From Chamaesiphon minutus PCC 6605 (GTDB lineage: Bacteria > Cyanobacteriota > Cyanobacteriia > Cyanobacteriales > Chamaesiphonaceae): a stretch of 64,000 bases of DNA. Both the position numbers and the translations under genes were made by a program. Positions 50,132 to 58,392 of the stretch are shown piece by piece; position 1 is the stretch's first letter, and every line of letters starts with the position of its first letter. The notes beneath the pieces were generated by a model. It was given only the letters and a program-made list of their open reading frames with translations, did no database searches and was not told where the DNA came from. The stretch spans positions 3,134,385-3,198,384 of the forward strand of contig NC_019697.1 of assembly GCF_000317145.1 (NCBI RefSeq). The letters run 5' to 3'.

Positions 50132-52696
50132 GGCGTTGATTCGCTCAAAGAATTGGCTCTCAAAGCCGTGGACTCGGCGGTAGTTTATACGTCGCCCCAG
50201 GATATCCCCAGCGCACTCAAAAACTGGGATTGGTTCGTCGCCAGCCAATTAGATGCGGCATCTGCGAGTGCTGCGGCGCGGATTTATACGATCGGCGATC
50301 GCATCGATCTCGATTCCTTCCAATCCAAACACAAACTCCGCCTGGTGGGAATTTCGCCTGAGATCTTACGCTTTACGACACCCGAAGATCGCGATCGCAT
50401 TATTGATATCGACGACTCGATCGAAATCGATCGATCTTCAGATCTCGTCGTCGCTACACCATCCGAAATCCCCTACGCGCCAGATCTCCCTCTTACGCTC
50501 GATAAACCTGCCACCAAGTCCGAGCGGAAATATGCGCTCGTCCGAGGTAAAGGTCAAATCGACGGCAGCGTCGCGTGCTTTGAAATGCTCGCCAACCAGT
50601 ACAAAATTCCCTTCCGGCGCGACTCGGTACGCAAAATCGTCGCCCATCATATCGAGCAATCTGGTGGTGGTATTTCCCTCCAATTTTGTGGGGCGGTAGT
50701 AGACTTTTTAGGGCTACAGGGGCAGCTAGCAGGCATCTCCGTCGCCGATATCCAACGAATTCAGGTACCAGCCCTAATTAAGTGGGAAGACCGCCTAGCG
50801 GTGATTTGTGCTGTCTCTAACGATACAGTGACGATTGCGCTGCCCGATAGCGGACTGATTCAGCGCACTCCTCAAGAGCTAGTCCTCAACCAGGAGTCGG
50901 CACCCGAAAAACCTACCGATGTCATCCCGATTCTCCTAATTCAAGCCACCCGCTACACACCAGAGCAAAAGTTTGGTATCAGTTGGTTTTGGCCGTCTTT
51001 GGTGCAATATAAGGGAGTCTTAATTGAGGTCTTAATTGCTTCATTCTTTATCCAATTATTCGGGCTGGCAAATCCGTTAATTACTCAGACAATTATCGAT
51101 AAAGTCTTGATGCAAAACAGCGCGACTGCGTTAAATGTCTTTGGAGTGCTGCTGATTGGTGTTGCCATCGGCGAAGCCTTATTAACCAGTCTGCGGACGT
51201 ATTTATTTGTCGATACCACCAATCGGATCGATTTAGCATTAGGTTCGCAAATTATCGATCGATTGTTGCGCTTACCGTTGCGGTACTTTGAAAAACGCTC
51301 CGTCGGGGAACTTTCCACCCGCGTCAACGAATTAGAAAATATCCGTCAATTCCTGACAGGTACCGCCCTCACCGTCGTCCTCGATTCGGTCTTTTCAGTG
51401 CTGTATATCGTGGTGATGTTGATTTATAGCTGGTTGCTGACACTCGTCGCTCTCGCCACCCTGCCGCTATGTATTCTAATAACTACGGCTGTCTCGCCGA
51501 TCGCCCGCAAACAGTTACGCGACAAAGCCGAACGCAATGCTCGATCTCAATCGCACCTAGTTGAAGTAATTTCTGGCATCCAAACCGTCAAAGCCCAAAA
51601 CGTCGAACTGAGATCGCGCTGGAAATGGCAAGAACGCTACACCCAATACGTGATGTCTGGATTCAAAACCGTCGTCACCTTTACCACCGCCAATTCTGCC
51701 ACCACATTTCTCAATCAGCTCTCTAGTTTATTAGTCCTCTGGGTGGGCGCGTATTTAGTCCTAGACGGCAAACTTACCCTCGGACAACTAATCGCCTTCC
51801 GGATTATTTCTGGCTACGTTACCAGCCCCTTATTGCGACTGACACAACTGTGGCAGAACTTCCAAGAGACGGCACTCTCCCTCGAACGGATCGCCGATAT
51901 TCTCGATACCCCCATGGAATCTAACGAGATCGATCGCGGTAACATTCCCATGCCCACGATTCGCGGTAACGTTAAATTCGATAACGTCTCCTTCCGCTTT
52001 GCCCCCACAGGCGCACTCAATCTCGATAACGTCAACCTCGAATTTGCCGCTGGTAAATTTATCGGCATCGTCGGGCAAAGTGGCTCCGGTAAAAGTACGC
52101 TGATGAAATTATTACCGCGTCTATATCCCCTCGAATCGGGTCGCATTTTGGTTGACGATTACGATATTTCTAAAGTCGAACTCTACTCCCTGCGCCAACA
52201 AATCGGCATCGTCCCTCAAGATACCCTATTGTTTGAAGGCAGCGTCCAAGAAAATATCGCCCTCAACCTCCCCGACGCTACTACCGACCAAATCATTCAA
52301 GCCGCCACGATCGCTCACGCTCATGACTTTATCATGGAGCTACCTAATGGTTATAACTCCTCCGTCGGCGAACGCGGCTCCGGCTTATCTGGCGGACAAC
52401 GCCAACGCATCGCGATCGCGCGGACGATCCTCCAAAACCCCCGCCTGCTGATCTTAGATGAAGCCACCAGCGCGCTCGATTACGAATCCGAGCGTCAAGT
52501 CTGCACCAATATCGCCGCCGCATTCCAAGGCAGAACGGTCTTTTTTATCACCCATCGACTCACCACGATTCGCACTGCTGATGTCATCTTGATGATGGAT
52601 CGCGGTGTCGTTGCCGAACTCGGTACTCACGAGGAATTGATGGAATTAAAAGGACGTTATTACTGTCTCTATCAGCAACAAGAATCTCAATTGTAG
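50132..52696 (+). CDS. HlyB-type ABC exporter (inert peptidase-like domain, membrane part, ATPase), separated from its N-terminus by the IS
   Basis: The frame has a degenerate C39 peptidase-like domain (residues about 135-270 counted from the TTG at 50153). The region PALIKWEDRLAVIC, which in active C39 peptidases has a His (PAxxHWxxxHFVV), has none, as in RTX exporters such as HlyB. Membrane helices follow (about 295-570), then an ATPase with Walker A GQSGSGKST, Q-loop, signature LSGGQRQRIAIA, Walker B LLILDEATSALD and H-loop FITHRL. The IS lies before all these domains, so a transporter without its sensory domain could still be made if transcribed from within the IS; TTG at 50153 is the likely start. 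No HlyD or TolC gene is in the window. Confidence 0.9.
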   Translation, partial: GVDSLKELALKAVDSAVVYTSPQDIPSALKNWDWFVASQLDAASASAAARIYTIGDRIDLDSFQSKHKLRLVGISPEILRFTTPEDRDRIIDIDDSIEIDRSSDLVVATPSEIPYAPDLPLTLDKPATKSERKYALVRGKGQIDGSVACFEMLANQYKIPFRRDSVRKIVAHHIEQSGGGISLQFCGAVVDFLGLQGQLAGISVADIQRIQVPALIKWEDRLAVICAVSNDTVTIALPDSGLIQRTPQELVLNQESAPEKPTDVIPILLIQATRYTPEQKFGISWFWPSLVQYKGVLIEVLIASFFIQLFGLANPLITQTIIDKVLMQNSATALNVFGVLLIGVAIGEALLTSLRTYLFVDTTNRIDLALGSQIIDRLLRLPLRYFEKRSVGELSTRVNELENIRQFLTGTALTVVLDSVFSVLYIVVMLIYSWLLTLVALATLPLCILITTAVSPIARKQLRDKAERNARSQSHLVEVISGIQTVKAQNVELRSRWKWQERYTQYVMSGFKTVVTFTTANSATTFLNQLSSLLVLWVGAYLVLDGKLTLGQLIAFRIISGYVTSPLLRLTQLWQNFQETALSLERIADILDTPMESNEIDRGNIPMPTIRGNVKFDNVSFRFAPTGALNLDNVNLEFAAGKFIGIVGQSGSGKSTLMKLLPRLYPLESGRILVDDYDISKVELYSLRQQIGIVPQDTLLFEGSVQENIALNLPDATTDQIIQAATIAHAHDFIMELPNGYNSSVGERGSGLSGGQRQRIAIARTILQNPRLLILDEATSALDYESERQVCTNIAAAFQGRTVFFITHRLTTIRTADVILMMDRGVVAELGTHEELMELKGRYYCLYQQQESQL

Positions 52697-52906
52697 GGAA
52701 CAGGGGATACGAGATAGTAAATAATTGTCCTTCTATATAGATCTGTAGGGACGGGTTTAGGGAATTTAATATCGATTTTACCGAGCGAGATCGAACAAAC
52801 CCGCCCTCCTCTATCCTACGTTATCTACACAAATTAGTAGTATGGTGGGCAGTTCCAGCTCTACAAAGTATTTGATATTTAATTACGCCTAGCTACTATT
52901 CAGACA
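52697..52906. other. intergenic region, nothing recognised
   Basis: About 210 bases between the exporter and the ATP-grasp gene. It contains no strong hairpin, repeat or reading frame. GGGACGGGTTTAGGG and AACAAACCCGCCC near 52748-52806 are loosely complementary. Confidence 0.4.
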
Positions 52907-53701
52907 ATGCGATTTCTCTTTCCTAGCGATTACTTCAAACCAAAAAGAGTAGATCCAACATACGCCGAGCAATTCGCTCTTTTTGACGATCGCGGCTGCG
53001 CGACTTCGGTAATTTCTTTGGAAAACTTAAGTTTGGATTCATCCACAATTTATCCCCGATCGAATCCAGGAGAACGATTAATTTATCGAGGCTGGATGCT
53101 AGCACCCGATGATTATTCAATATTAGTTAAGGCTGTTAGAAATACTGGTGCTCAGATGTGGATCGATCGCGATGAATATCTCAGGACACATTATTTACCT
53201 AATTGGTATCCCTTGCTTGGCGATCTGACTCCAGAAACTCATTGTTTCGATGTAGACGATCGCCTAGAATCTAAATTAACAGAGCTAGGCTGGAGCCAGT
53301 TTTTTGTCAAAGACTATGTAAAATCTCTCAAAACCTCAACTGGCTCGATAATTAATTCACCCTCAGCAATTAATTCACTCATAGCTGATATGCAAAAATT
53401 CCGAGGCACGATCGAGGGTGGTATTTGTGTCAGAAAAGTTGAAGACTTCATAACAGAAACAGAGCGACGTTATTTCGTCATTAATGGTCGAGTTTTTGCT
53501 GCGTCACCAGATCTAGAAATTCCCAAGATCGTGACTGAATGCGCGCGCCGGATCGATAGTAAATTCTTCTCGATCGATTGTATCGCTCGCCGCGATGGTC
53601 GTATTAGAATTGTCGAAATTGGCGATGGACAAGTCTCTGGATTAGTTGGCTGGACGGTCGATCGATTTGCAAATTTGTGGACTGAATTTACGATTGATTA
53701 G
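52907..53701 (+). CDS. ATP-grasp domain protein (DUF4343-like)
   Basis: A 264-residue protein with an N-terminal part typical of DUF4343 (MRFLFPSDYFKPKRVDPTYA, SNPGERLIYRGWML). The core has FFVKDYVKSLKT (Lys of the ATP-grasp fold), ICVRKVEDFITETERRYFVI and a C-terminal FFSIDCIARRDGRIRIVEIGDGQVSG, in which Asp/Glu and GDGQ resemble the metal-binding end of ATP-grasp ligases. ATP-grasp enzymes join a carboxylate to an amine or thiol. The substrate is unknown. The 3' end overlaps the convergent HxlR gene by 14 bases. It is not obviously linked to the upstream exporter, although both are on the same strand. Confidence 0.85.
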   Translation: MRFLFPSDYFKPKRVDPTYAEQFALFDDRGCATSVISLENLSLDSSTIYPRSNPGERLIYRGWMLAPDDYSILVKAVRNTGAQMWIDRDEYLRTHYLPNWYPLLGDLTPETHCFDVDDRLESKLTELGWSQFFVKDYVKSLKTSTGSIINSPSAINSLIADMQKFRGTIEGGICVRKVEDFITETERRYFVINGRVFAASPDLEIPKIVTECARRIDSKFFSIDCIARRDGRIRIVEIGDGQVSGLVGWTVDRFANLWTEFTID

Positions 53702-54044
53702 GATTTTGAAAAGATGGTACCTGTGTCCCCTCCACATGCTTTAACCCCCAAGCCGCCACCACTTTTAATACCGGACGTAGGCTCTTGCCCTCATCCGTCA
53801 ATTGATAATTCATCCGCCGCGCATGGTTGCTATAGGGCTGCTTTTCCACCAATCCCAATTCTTCGAGCAACTTGAGCCGACTGGCGAGGATGTTTGTGGA
53901 GATGCCTTCTGGTGACTCCAAAAACTCCTCAAATCGTTGCTTGTTAAAAAACATCATGTCGCGAATTATCAGCAGCGTCCAGCGATCGCCGATGAGATCT
54001 AGCGTACAGGCAACAGGGCAGGGAGAACGCTTAGAGAGTGTCAT
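53688..54044 (-). CDS. HxlR family transcriptional regulator
   Basis: This 118-residue winged-helix regulator has the HxlR hallmark CPVACTLDLIGDRWTLLIIRDMMF at residues 8-31, where the Cys is a typical redox- or aldehyde-sensing residue of the family. GISTNILASRLKLLEELGLVEKQPYSN is the recognition helix and wing, and MNYQLTDEGKSLRPVL completes the fold. HxlR proteins are dimeric repressors or activators that often control a divergent neighbour. Here the divergent gene is the thioesterase, 86 bases away, with CAAGTTA/TAACTTG inverted repeats between them. The 3' end overlaps the ATP-grasp gene by 14 bases. Confidence 0.93.
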   Translation of the reverse strand: MTLSKRSPCPVACTLDLIGDRWTLLIIRDMMFFNKQRFEEFLESPEGISTNILASRLKLLEELGLVEKQPYSNHARRMNYQLTDEGKSLRPVLKVVAAWGLKHVEGTQVPSFQNPNQS

Positions 54045-54070
54045 GAAACTTTTAATTCGCTCGCAATTTT

Positions 54071-54120
54071 TTGCATTTTACAAGTTATCTCTGGTAATGT
54101 TAAATCTAACTTGCATTTTA
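54071..54120. promoter_or_regulatory. candidate operator between hxlR-type gene and thioesterase gene
   Basis: CAAGTTA (54081-54087) and TAACTTG (54107-54113) are inverted copies, and TTGCATTTTA occurs twice as a direct repeat (54071-54080 and 54111-54120). They lie in the 86-base divergent spacer. A dimeric HxlR protein could bind here and control both genes. No experimental evidence. Confidence 0.4.
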
Positions 54121-54130
54121 AAACTTAGAT

Positions 54131-54559
54131 ATGAGCCAGAGCGAACAGCGCAAACCATTTGAGATCGAACTACACTTACCTGTCAAAACTTATGATATTG
54201 ACTTTGCAGGAATTGTCAGCAACATTGTCTACGTGCGCTGGCTAGAAGATCTGCGCCTCGAAATGCTCGGTAGCTTTTTCCCGCTTCAGGATCAAGTCAC
54301 AAATGGATTTGCCCCAATTGTCTTGCAAACGACGATCGACTACAAGCAATCCATTCAAATGCACGATCGACCGATCGGGAAAATGTGGATGGAATCGCTC
54401 GCATCATTGCGTTGGGTAGTTGGCGCAGAAATTTTGTTAGCAGGAAAAGTCTCGGCGATCGCCCAGCAGACGGGTATTTTTGTCAATCTGGAAACCAAAA
54501 AACCGATCCGCATTCCCGATCGTTTGCAACAGCAATATAATGAGTCTCGATCTAATTAA
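54131..54559 (+). CDS. acyl-CoA thioesterase, 4HBT hot-dog fold
   Basis: A 142-residue hot-dog-fold protein. The pattern LPVKTYDIDFAGIVSNIVYVRWLEDLR contains the catalytic Asp region YDIDFAG (equivalent to the D-x-x-G of 4-hydroxybenzoyl-CoA thioesterases) and the conserved Y-x-x-W/F-x-E helix. FAPIVLQTTIDYKQSI and LAGKVSAIAQQTGIFVNLETKKPIRIP are later strands. It should hydrolyse an acyl- or aroyl-CoA; the natural thioester is unknown. It is divergent from the HxlR gene, which probably regulates it. It is distinct from the DHNA-CoA thioesterase of cyanobacteria as far as the sequence shows, but that assignment cannot be excluded. Confidence 0.87.
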   Translation: MSQSEQRKPFEIELHLPVKTYDIDFAGIVSNIVYVRWLEDLRLEMLGSFFPLQDQVTNGFAPIVLQTTIDYKQSIQMHDRPIGKMWMESLASLRWVVGAEILLAGKVSAIAQQTGIFVNLETKKPIRIPDRLQQQYNESRSN

Positions 54560-54699
54560 TTAGATGAATCCAGCCAGCACAATTTACATCGTTAACGGAT
54601 CGATCGCTAGTTAGCGAGTATTAATTACCCTATCTGAAACAGGTTTACGATTGCGATCGGCTCGAATAATTCGCGGTCTTCATCTAGGTTTAGAGCATA

Positions 54700-54731
54700 G
54701 CTAGTAGTCTACAGTATAAATCTGGATACTA
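54700..54731 (-). repeat. dispersed ATAGT...AGACTACTAG element, copy C (inverted)
   Basis: On the minus strand this reads ATAGTATCCAGATTTATAC then TGTAGACTACTAG, matching copy A (10205-10236) at 23 or more of 32 positions. It lacks the CCCCGCT heptamers seen beside copies A and B. It lies just upstream of the second HEAT gene. Confidence 0.6.
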
Positions 54732-54765
54732 TATAGTAGAACCATCTATTCACTAATCCCCACTC

Positions 54766-56082
54766 ATGCTAGCGATCGCACTTTCTAGATTCATCAAATT
54801 GCTACCAATTCTGTTCTTAACTTCCACAATTTCGAGCGAATCTATCTCCTTACCATTATTACCTCGCGTTCGCATAGCGGCTGCTAGCAGCATCGCCCAA
54901 AGCCAGACAGATCGAGCAACAGAAATCGATCGACTCATCCAACACTTTAAGAGTAAAGATCTCTACGTGCGATCGAAGGCAACAAAAGCACTAGGAAAGA
55001 TCGGAGTAGTAGCCATCCCAAAATTGCTACCACTGCTTAAAGATAACAATGCAAACGTGCGATCGAGTGCAGCAGAAGCAATCGGATACATGGGAGCATC
55101 TAGCAAAATAGCCATACCCAATCTGCTCCCACTATTTAGAGATAAAGATGAAACCGTGCGACTTTATGCCGCAGGAGCAGTAGGCAAGATGGGAGCGGTA
55201 GCCATCCCAAAACTGATGCCACTACTCAAAGATAACGATGCAAACGCTCGATCGAGTGCAGCATTCGCACTAAGATCTGTGGGAGAAAGTGGCAAAGTAG
55301 CCATACCCACTCTCATCCTACTGCTGAGAGATAACAATCCAAATGTGCGAGTACAGGCGCAATACGCATTAGGCGATCTCGGAGCAGTCGCCCTACCTAG
55401 CTTGATTCCATTACTCAAAGATCGAGACAAAAACTTGCAAATTGGTGCTATGAACGCACTAATGCAGATGAGAGAAGTGGGCAAAGCAGCCATCCCCGAT
55501 CTGCTTCCCCTAATCAAGGATAAGGATGAAAAAATAAGTCGTTCTGCCCTATCAACACTGACGAGTATGAGAGCATCGGCAATGCCCAGCCTGATTCCAT
55601 TACTCAAAGATAACGATCCAGAGATTCGAGCGCAGGTAGCAGGATCGCTAGCAATGATGGTGTACCAGGGAGTATCGGTTAAAGCAGCAATACCCGATCT
55701 GATTCCCTTACTAAAAGATCGGAATACAAGCGTGCGGATTGGTGCTATAAGTGCATTTGCAATGATAGCAATGTCAGGAGAATCAACCACAGCAGCCATC
55801 CCCAATCTGCTCCCACTGCTCAAGGATGAGGATAAAAATGTGCGCATTGGTGCTGTAGCTGCACTAGGAAACATGGGAGAGCCAGCCAAGGCAGCAGTAC
55901 CCGATCTGATTCTACTACTTCAGGATAAAGAGATCCGATGGCGGGCGATCGATGCGCTGGGAAACATTGGCGAAGCAGCTAAATCGGCCATCCCCCAGTT
56001 AATTCCACTGCTTAAGGATGAGGATGGAATGATAAGATCTCGTGCCGAATCCGCACTGGGAAAAATCGGATACAAACGCTAA
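54766..56082 (+). CDS. secreted HEAT-repeat protein, paralogue of 16116 gene
   Basis: The 438-residue protein has an N-terminal hydrophobic segment (about 4-25) and about eleven HEAT/PBS-lyase repeats of 35-38 residues, such as AIPKLLPLLKDNNANVRSSAAEAIGYMGASSK. The repeats are very regular and end ALGKIGYKR. The solenoid should bind proteins at the outside of the cytoplasmic membrane. The gene is a close relative of that at 16116, but complete: its last repeat is the part detached there by an amber codon. No phycobilin-lyase Asp/His motif is visible. Function unknown. It stands alone. Confidence 0.87.
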   Translation: MLAIALSRFIKLLPILFLTSTISSESISLPLLPRVRIAAASSIAQSQTDRATEIDRLIQHFKSKDLYVRSKATKALGKIGVVAIPKLLPLLKDNNANVRSSAAEAIGYMGASSKIAIPNLLPLFRDKDETVRLYAAGAVGKMGAVAIPKLMPLLKDNDANARSSAAFALRSVGESGKVAIPTLILLLRDNNPNVRVQAQYALGDLGAVALPSLIPLLKDRDKNLQIGAMNALMQMREVGKAAIPDLLPLIKDKDEKISRSALSTLTSMRASAMPSLIPLLKDNDPEIRAQVAGSLAMMVYQGVSVKAAIPDLIPLLKDRNTSVRIGAISAFAMIAMSGESTTAAIPNLLPLLKDEDKNVRIGAVAALGNMGEPAKAAVPDLILLLQDKEIRWRAIDALGNIGEAAKSAIPQLIPLLKDEDGMIRSRAESALGKIGYKR

Positions 56083-56204
56083 TTATTCGAGATATAAATA
56101 TTTAATATTAAAAGCAAGTGGTTAATCGATCGATTCAATTTCTTCATTGTAAATGACTCGATCGAGTTAGCGATGATATGTTCAAAAAAACATTCATTCT
56201 CAAC

Positions 56205-56708
56205 TCAACCACTGTATGCAAGGAAAACTCTACGATTTTTAGGATTCACGATGAGTATGCGACCACCACGCCCATTAGCAAAAAAACTACCAGGTTTTGA
56301 AATTGCCTCATCGATTTCATTTTCGATGTGTCGATCGATTGAAATACCAAAGCCATAGCGATCTAAATGCTCTTCGATCTTGTTAACATCTGTTATCGGC
56401 GTTTTTTGCCATTTTCGATATAAATCGCTATTGTTTCCTTGCCTTGGCGTCAAATTAACAAAATATTCAATTCCAATTTTTTCGATATCGCTCGCAATTT
56501 TATCCGGTAACTCATATACCAAGACTCCTGTTTCATTGCCACCAGGGCCAAAACCAAATACCTCTTCTTTTGTATAAACAATATTTGAAACACTTAGTTT
56601 TTCAGGAACGAAACTGAGCCTGTGCTCTCGTTCCATACTTATGAAAACAACAGCTAGCAAGACACTCAGCGGGATCGACAATAACAGTAGCTTCAAAGAG
56701 TTTTTCAA
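56205..56708 (-). CDS. membrane-anchored hypothetical protein
   Basis: A 167-residue protein with one N-terminal hydrophobic segment (LLLLSIPLSVLLAVVFISM, residues 7-25), then a soluble domain. It contains GPGGNETGVLVYELPDKIASDIEKIGIEYF and a C-terminal GSFFANGRGGRILIVNPKNRRVFLAYSG, which looks like a beta-rich end. Similar small cyanobacterial proteins exist, but I cannot name a family. It should be attached to the outer face of the cytoplasmic membrane. The gene lies downstream of the first P450 gene on the opposite side of a 35-base gap, on the same strand, so it lies next to and before it in transcription order only if read from P450; cotranscription with the P450 is possible. Confidence 0.7.
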   Translation of the reverse strand: MKNSLKLLLLSIPLSVLLAVVFISMEREHRLSFVPEKLSVSNIVYTKEEVFGFGPGGNETGVLVYELPDKIASDIEKIGIEYFVNLTPRQGNNSDLYRKWQKTPITDVNKIEEHLDRYGFGISIDRHIENEIDEAISKPGSFFANGRGGRILIVNPKNRRVFLAYSG

Positions 56709-56743
56709 ACTTGTTTTCCTACCAATAATAGTAAGTAATTAGA

Positions 56744-58120
56744 TTATGGCGATCGCAATGGCACGAGTGTTGCTTTTAATCGCTTCTGCATCGTAAATGG
56801 GCGGCGCACGGGGGCAATTTCGGCGGTTGTAGGTGTTACCGTCCAGTCATATTTTTGCAGCAGTGTCGAGAGAATTATTTTCATCTCCATTTGGGCGAGT
56901 TCCACGCCGATGCAAATATGTGCGCCACCACCAAACCCGATTAGAGAGTAAGGATATTTTTTATCTTCCTCGCGCGGTGGCGCGAATCTGTCGGGATCGA
57001 ACGTATCGGGATTTTGATAAATTTCTGGCAGGCGATGAGTTAGCATCGGGGAGATAAAGATAAACCAACCAGCGGGAATTAAATAACCAGCATATTCGAT
57101 ATCTGCTAACGCCACGCGGGCAATGAGAAAAGCTGGTGGATAAAGGCGTTCGCCTTCTTTGATAACATTTGTCATGTCGGGCAATTGCCGCAGATGAGTC
57201 ATTGAAATCGGTTCTGTACCCATCACTTGCTGCTGCTCGTCGCGCAATCTTTGTCGCCATGCGGGACTATTACCCAGTTCAAATAACAACCAACTCATCA
57301 GCGTCGATGTGGTATCGTGTCCGGCAAAGAGAAACGCCATCACTTGGTCGATTATCTGCGTTTCGGTAAATTTATTACCATCTTCATCGATCGTATTTAC
57401 TAGCAAACTGAGTACATCTGTAGACCTGTCTAAATCGCCCCGTGCGGCTCGTTCGGCGATAACTTGGAGAATATAGTCAGCAATCTTACGACGTGCGGCC
57501 TGTCCGCGACCGTAGCTAGTCAGGGGACTGTCCCAGCGGATGACTCCAGATACGCTATCGACTAGGGTATTAAACCACTCGCTCACTTGCTGGACTTCTG
57601 CGGTACTTTCGCTACCTAAAAAAATCTTCACCACAACAGTCAGCGTCAGTTTGTGGAGTTCCGCACTCAGATCGATCGTACCGCGTTCGCCCCAGTCCGC
57701 TATTGCCTCGGTGACAACTGACTGAATCGTGTCAAAATAACCTGCGATCGCCTGTTGATGAAATACAGGCAAAATTAGTTTCCGATTCGTGCGATGTGCT
57801 TCGCCATCTTTGAGCAACACGCTATCCGCCGAGATCGGTTCTAATAATTTATTACCCAACCGCGATGATAGCTTGTCGGCTGCATCTTTGAATACCAGCC
57901 GATTGGCATCTGGCCCGGCTAGACATGCTGTTTTGCCAAAGATGAGCGATGATGATTTGAAAATATTGCCATTAGCTTGGTGTTTTTGCCAATAAAATTC
58001 TTCGCGCTTGGTGAGAAAACTAATCAGTTCGCCGATAATCGGCAATCCATAGCTACCAGGCATCAGATCGGCAGACTTGAGGTTATTATTCATCACCATA
58101 AATTTTTGCTCGGCGGACAT
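56744..58120 (-). CDS. cytochrome P450, CYP120/CYP26-like (copy a)
   Basis: This 458-residue soluble P450 starts with MPGSYGLPIIGELISFL, typical of the CYP120/CYP26-like clan. The I-helix oxygen-binding motif is FLFAGHDTTSTLMSW. KEGERLYPP carries the ExxR of the K-helix, and FGGGAHICIG is the heme-binding loop, with Cys403 as the iron ligand. All functional motifs are present. Family members hydroxylate retinoid- or terpenoid-like lipids; the substrate here is unknown. Two more genes of the same type follow at 59766 and 61241-63944. The start chosen is the ATG at 58118-58120; an internal start MNNNLKSADLMPGSYG is also possible and matches the two paralogues better. Confidence 0.93.
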   Translation of the reverse strand: MSAEQKFMVMNNNLKSADLMPGSYGLPIIGELISFLTKREEFYWQKHQANGNIFKSSSLIFGKTACLAGPDANRLVFKDAADKLSSRLGNKLLEPISADSVLLKDGEAHRTNRKLILPVFHQQAIAGYFDTIQSVVTEAIADWGERGTIDLSAELHKLTLTVVVKIFLGSESTAEVQQVSEWFNTLVDSVSGVIRWDSPLTSYGRGQAARRKIADYILQVIAERAARGDLDRSTDVLSLLVNTIDEDGNKFTETQIIDQVMAFLFAGHDTTSTLMSWLLFELGNSPAWRQRLRDEQQQVMGTEPISMTHLRQLPDMTNVIKEGERLYPPAFLIARVALADIEYAGYLIPAGWFIFISPMLTHRLPEIYQNPDTFDPDRFAPPREEDKKYPYSLIGFGGGAHICIGVELAQMEMKIILSTLLQKYDWTVTPTTAEIAPVRRPFTMQKRLKATLVPLRSP

Positions 58121-58172
58121 CGATCTGGGTTCGGTCAGGCTTTTATGCTAACGAAAATTTTGCGACTAATGG

Positions 58173-58206
58173 GGAGCGTGTCACTTTTGCAAAAGTGACA
58201 CGCTCC
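58173..58206. repeat. perfect 34-bp palindrome
   Basis: 58173-58189 is the exact reverse complement of 58190-58206, centred on TTTTGCAAAA. It lies in the divergent spacer between the first P450 gene and the beta-propeller gene. It may be a strong operator for a dimeric regulator or a dispersed palindromic element. Confidence 0.9.
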
Positions 58207-58392
58207 TAAATTATTAGAACCTATGTCAAGCAATAAATTTGCAATAAACAGAATCGATACTATCAGTACATTACGACCTACGGCGAACACCTGCCGGAAG
58301 TGACTGAATCGAAGTGTAGCTAATGATTTTTTAGATTTTTGGAAAGCACTATAATTATTTGAATCTATTATTACCGAGATCGAGACATCTAG

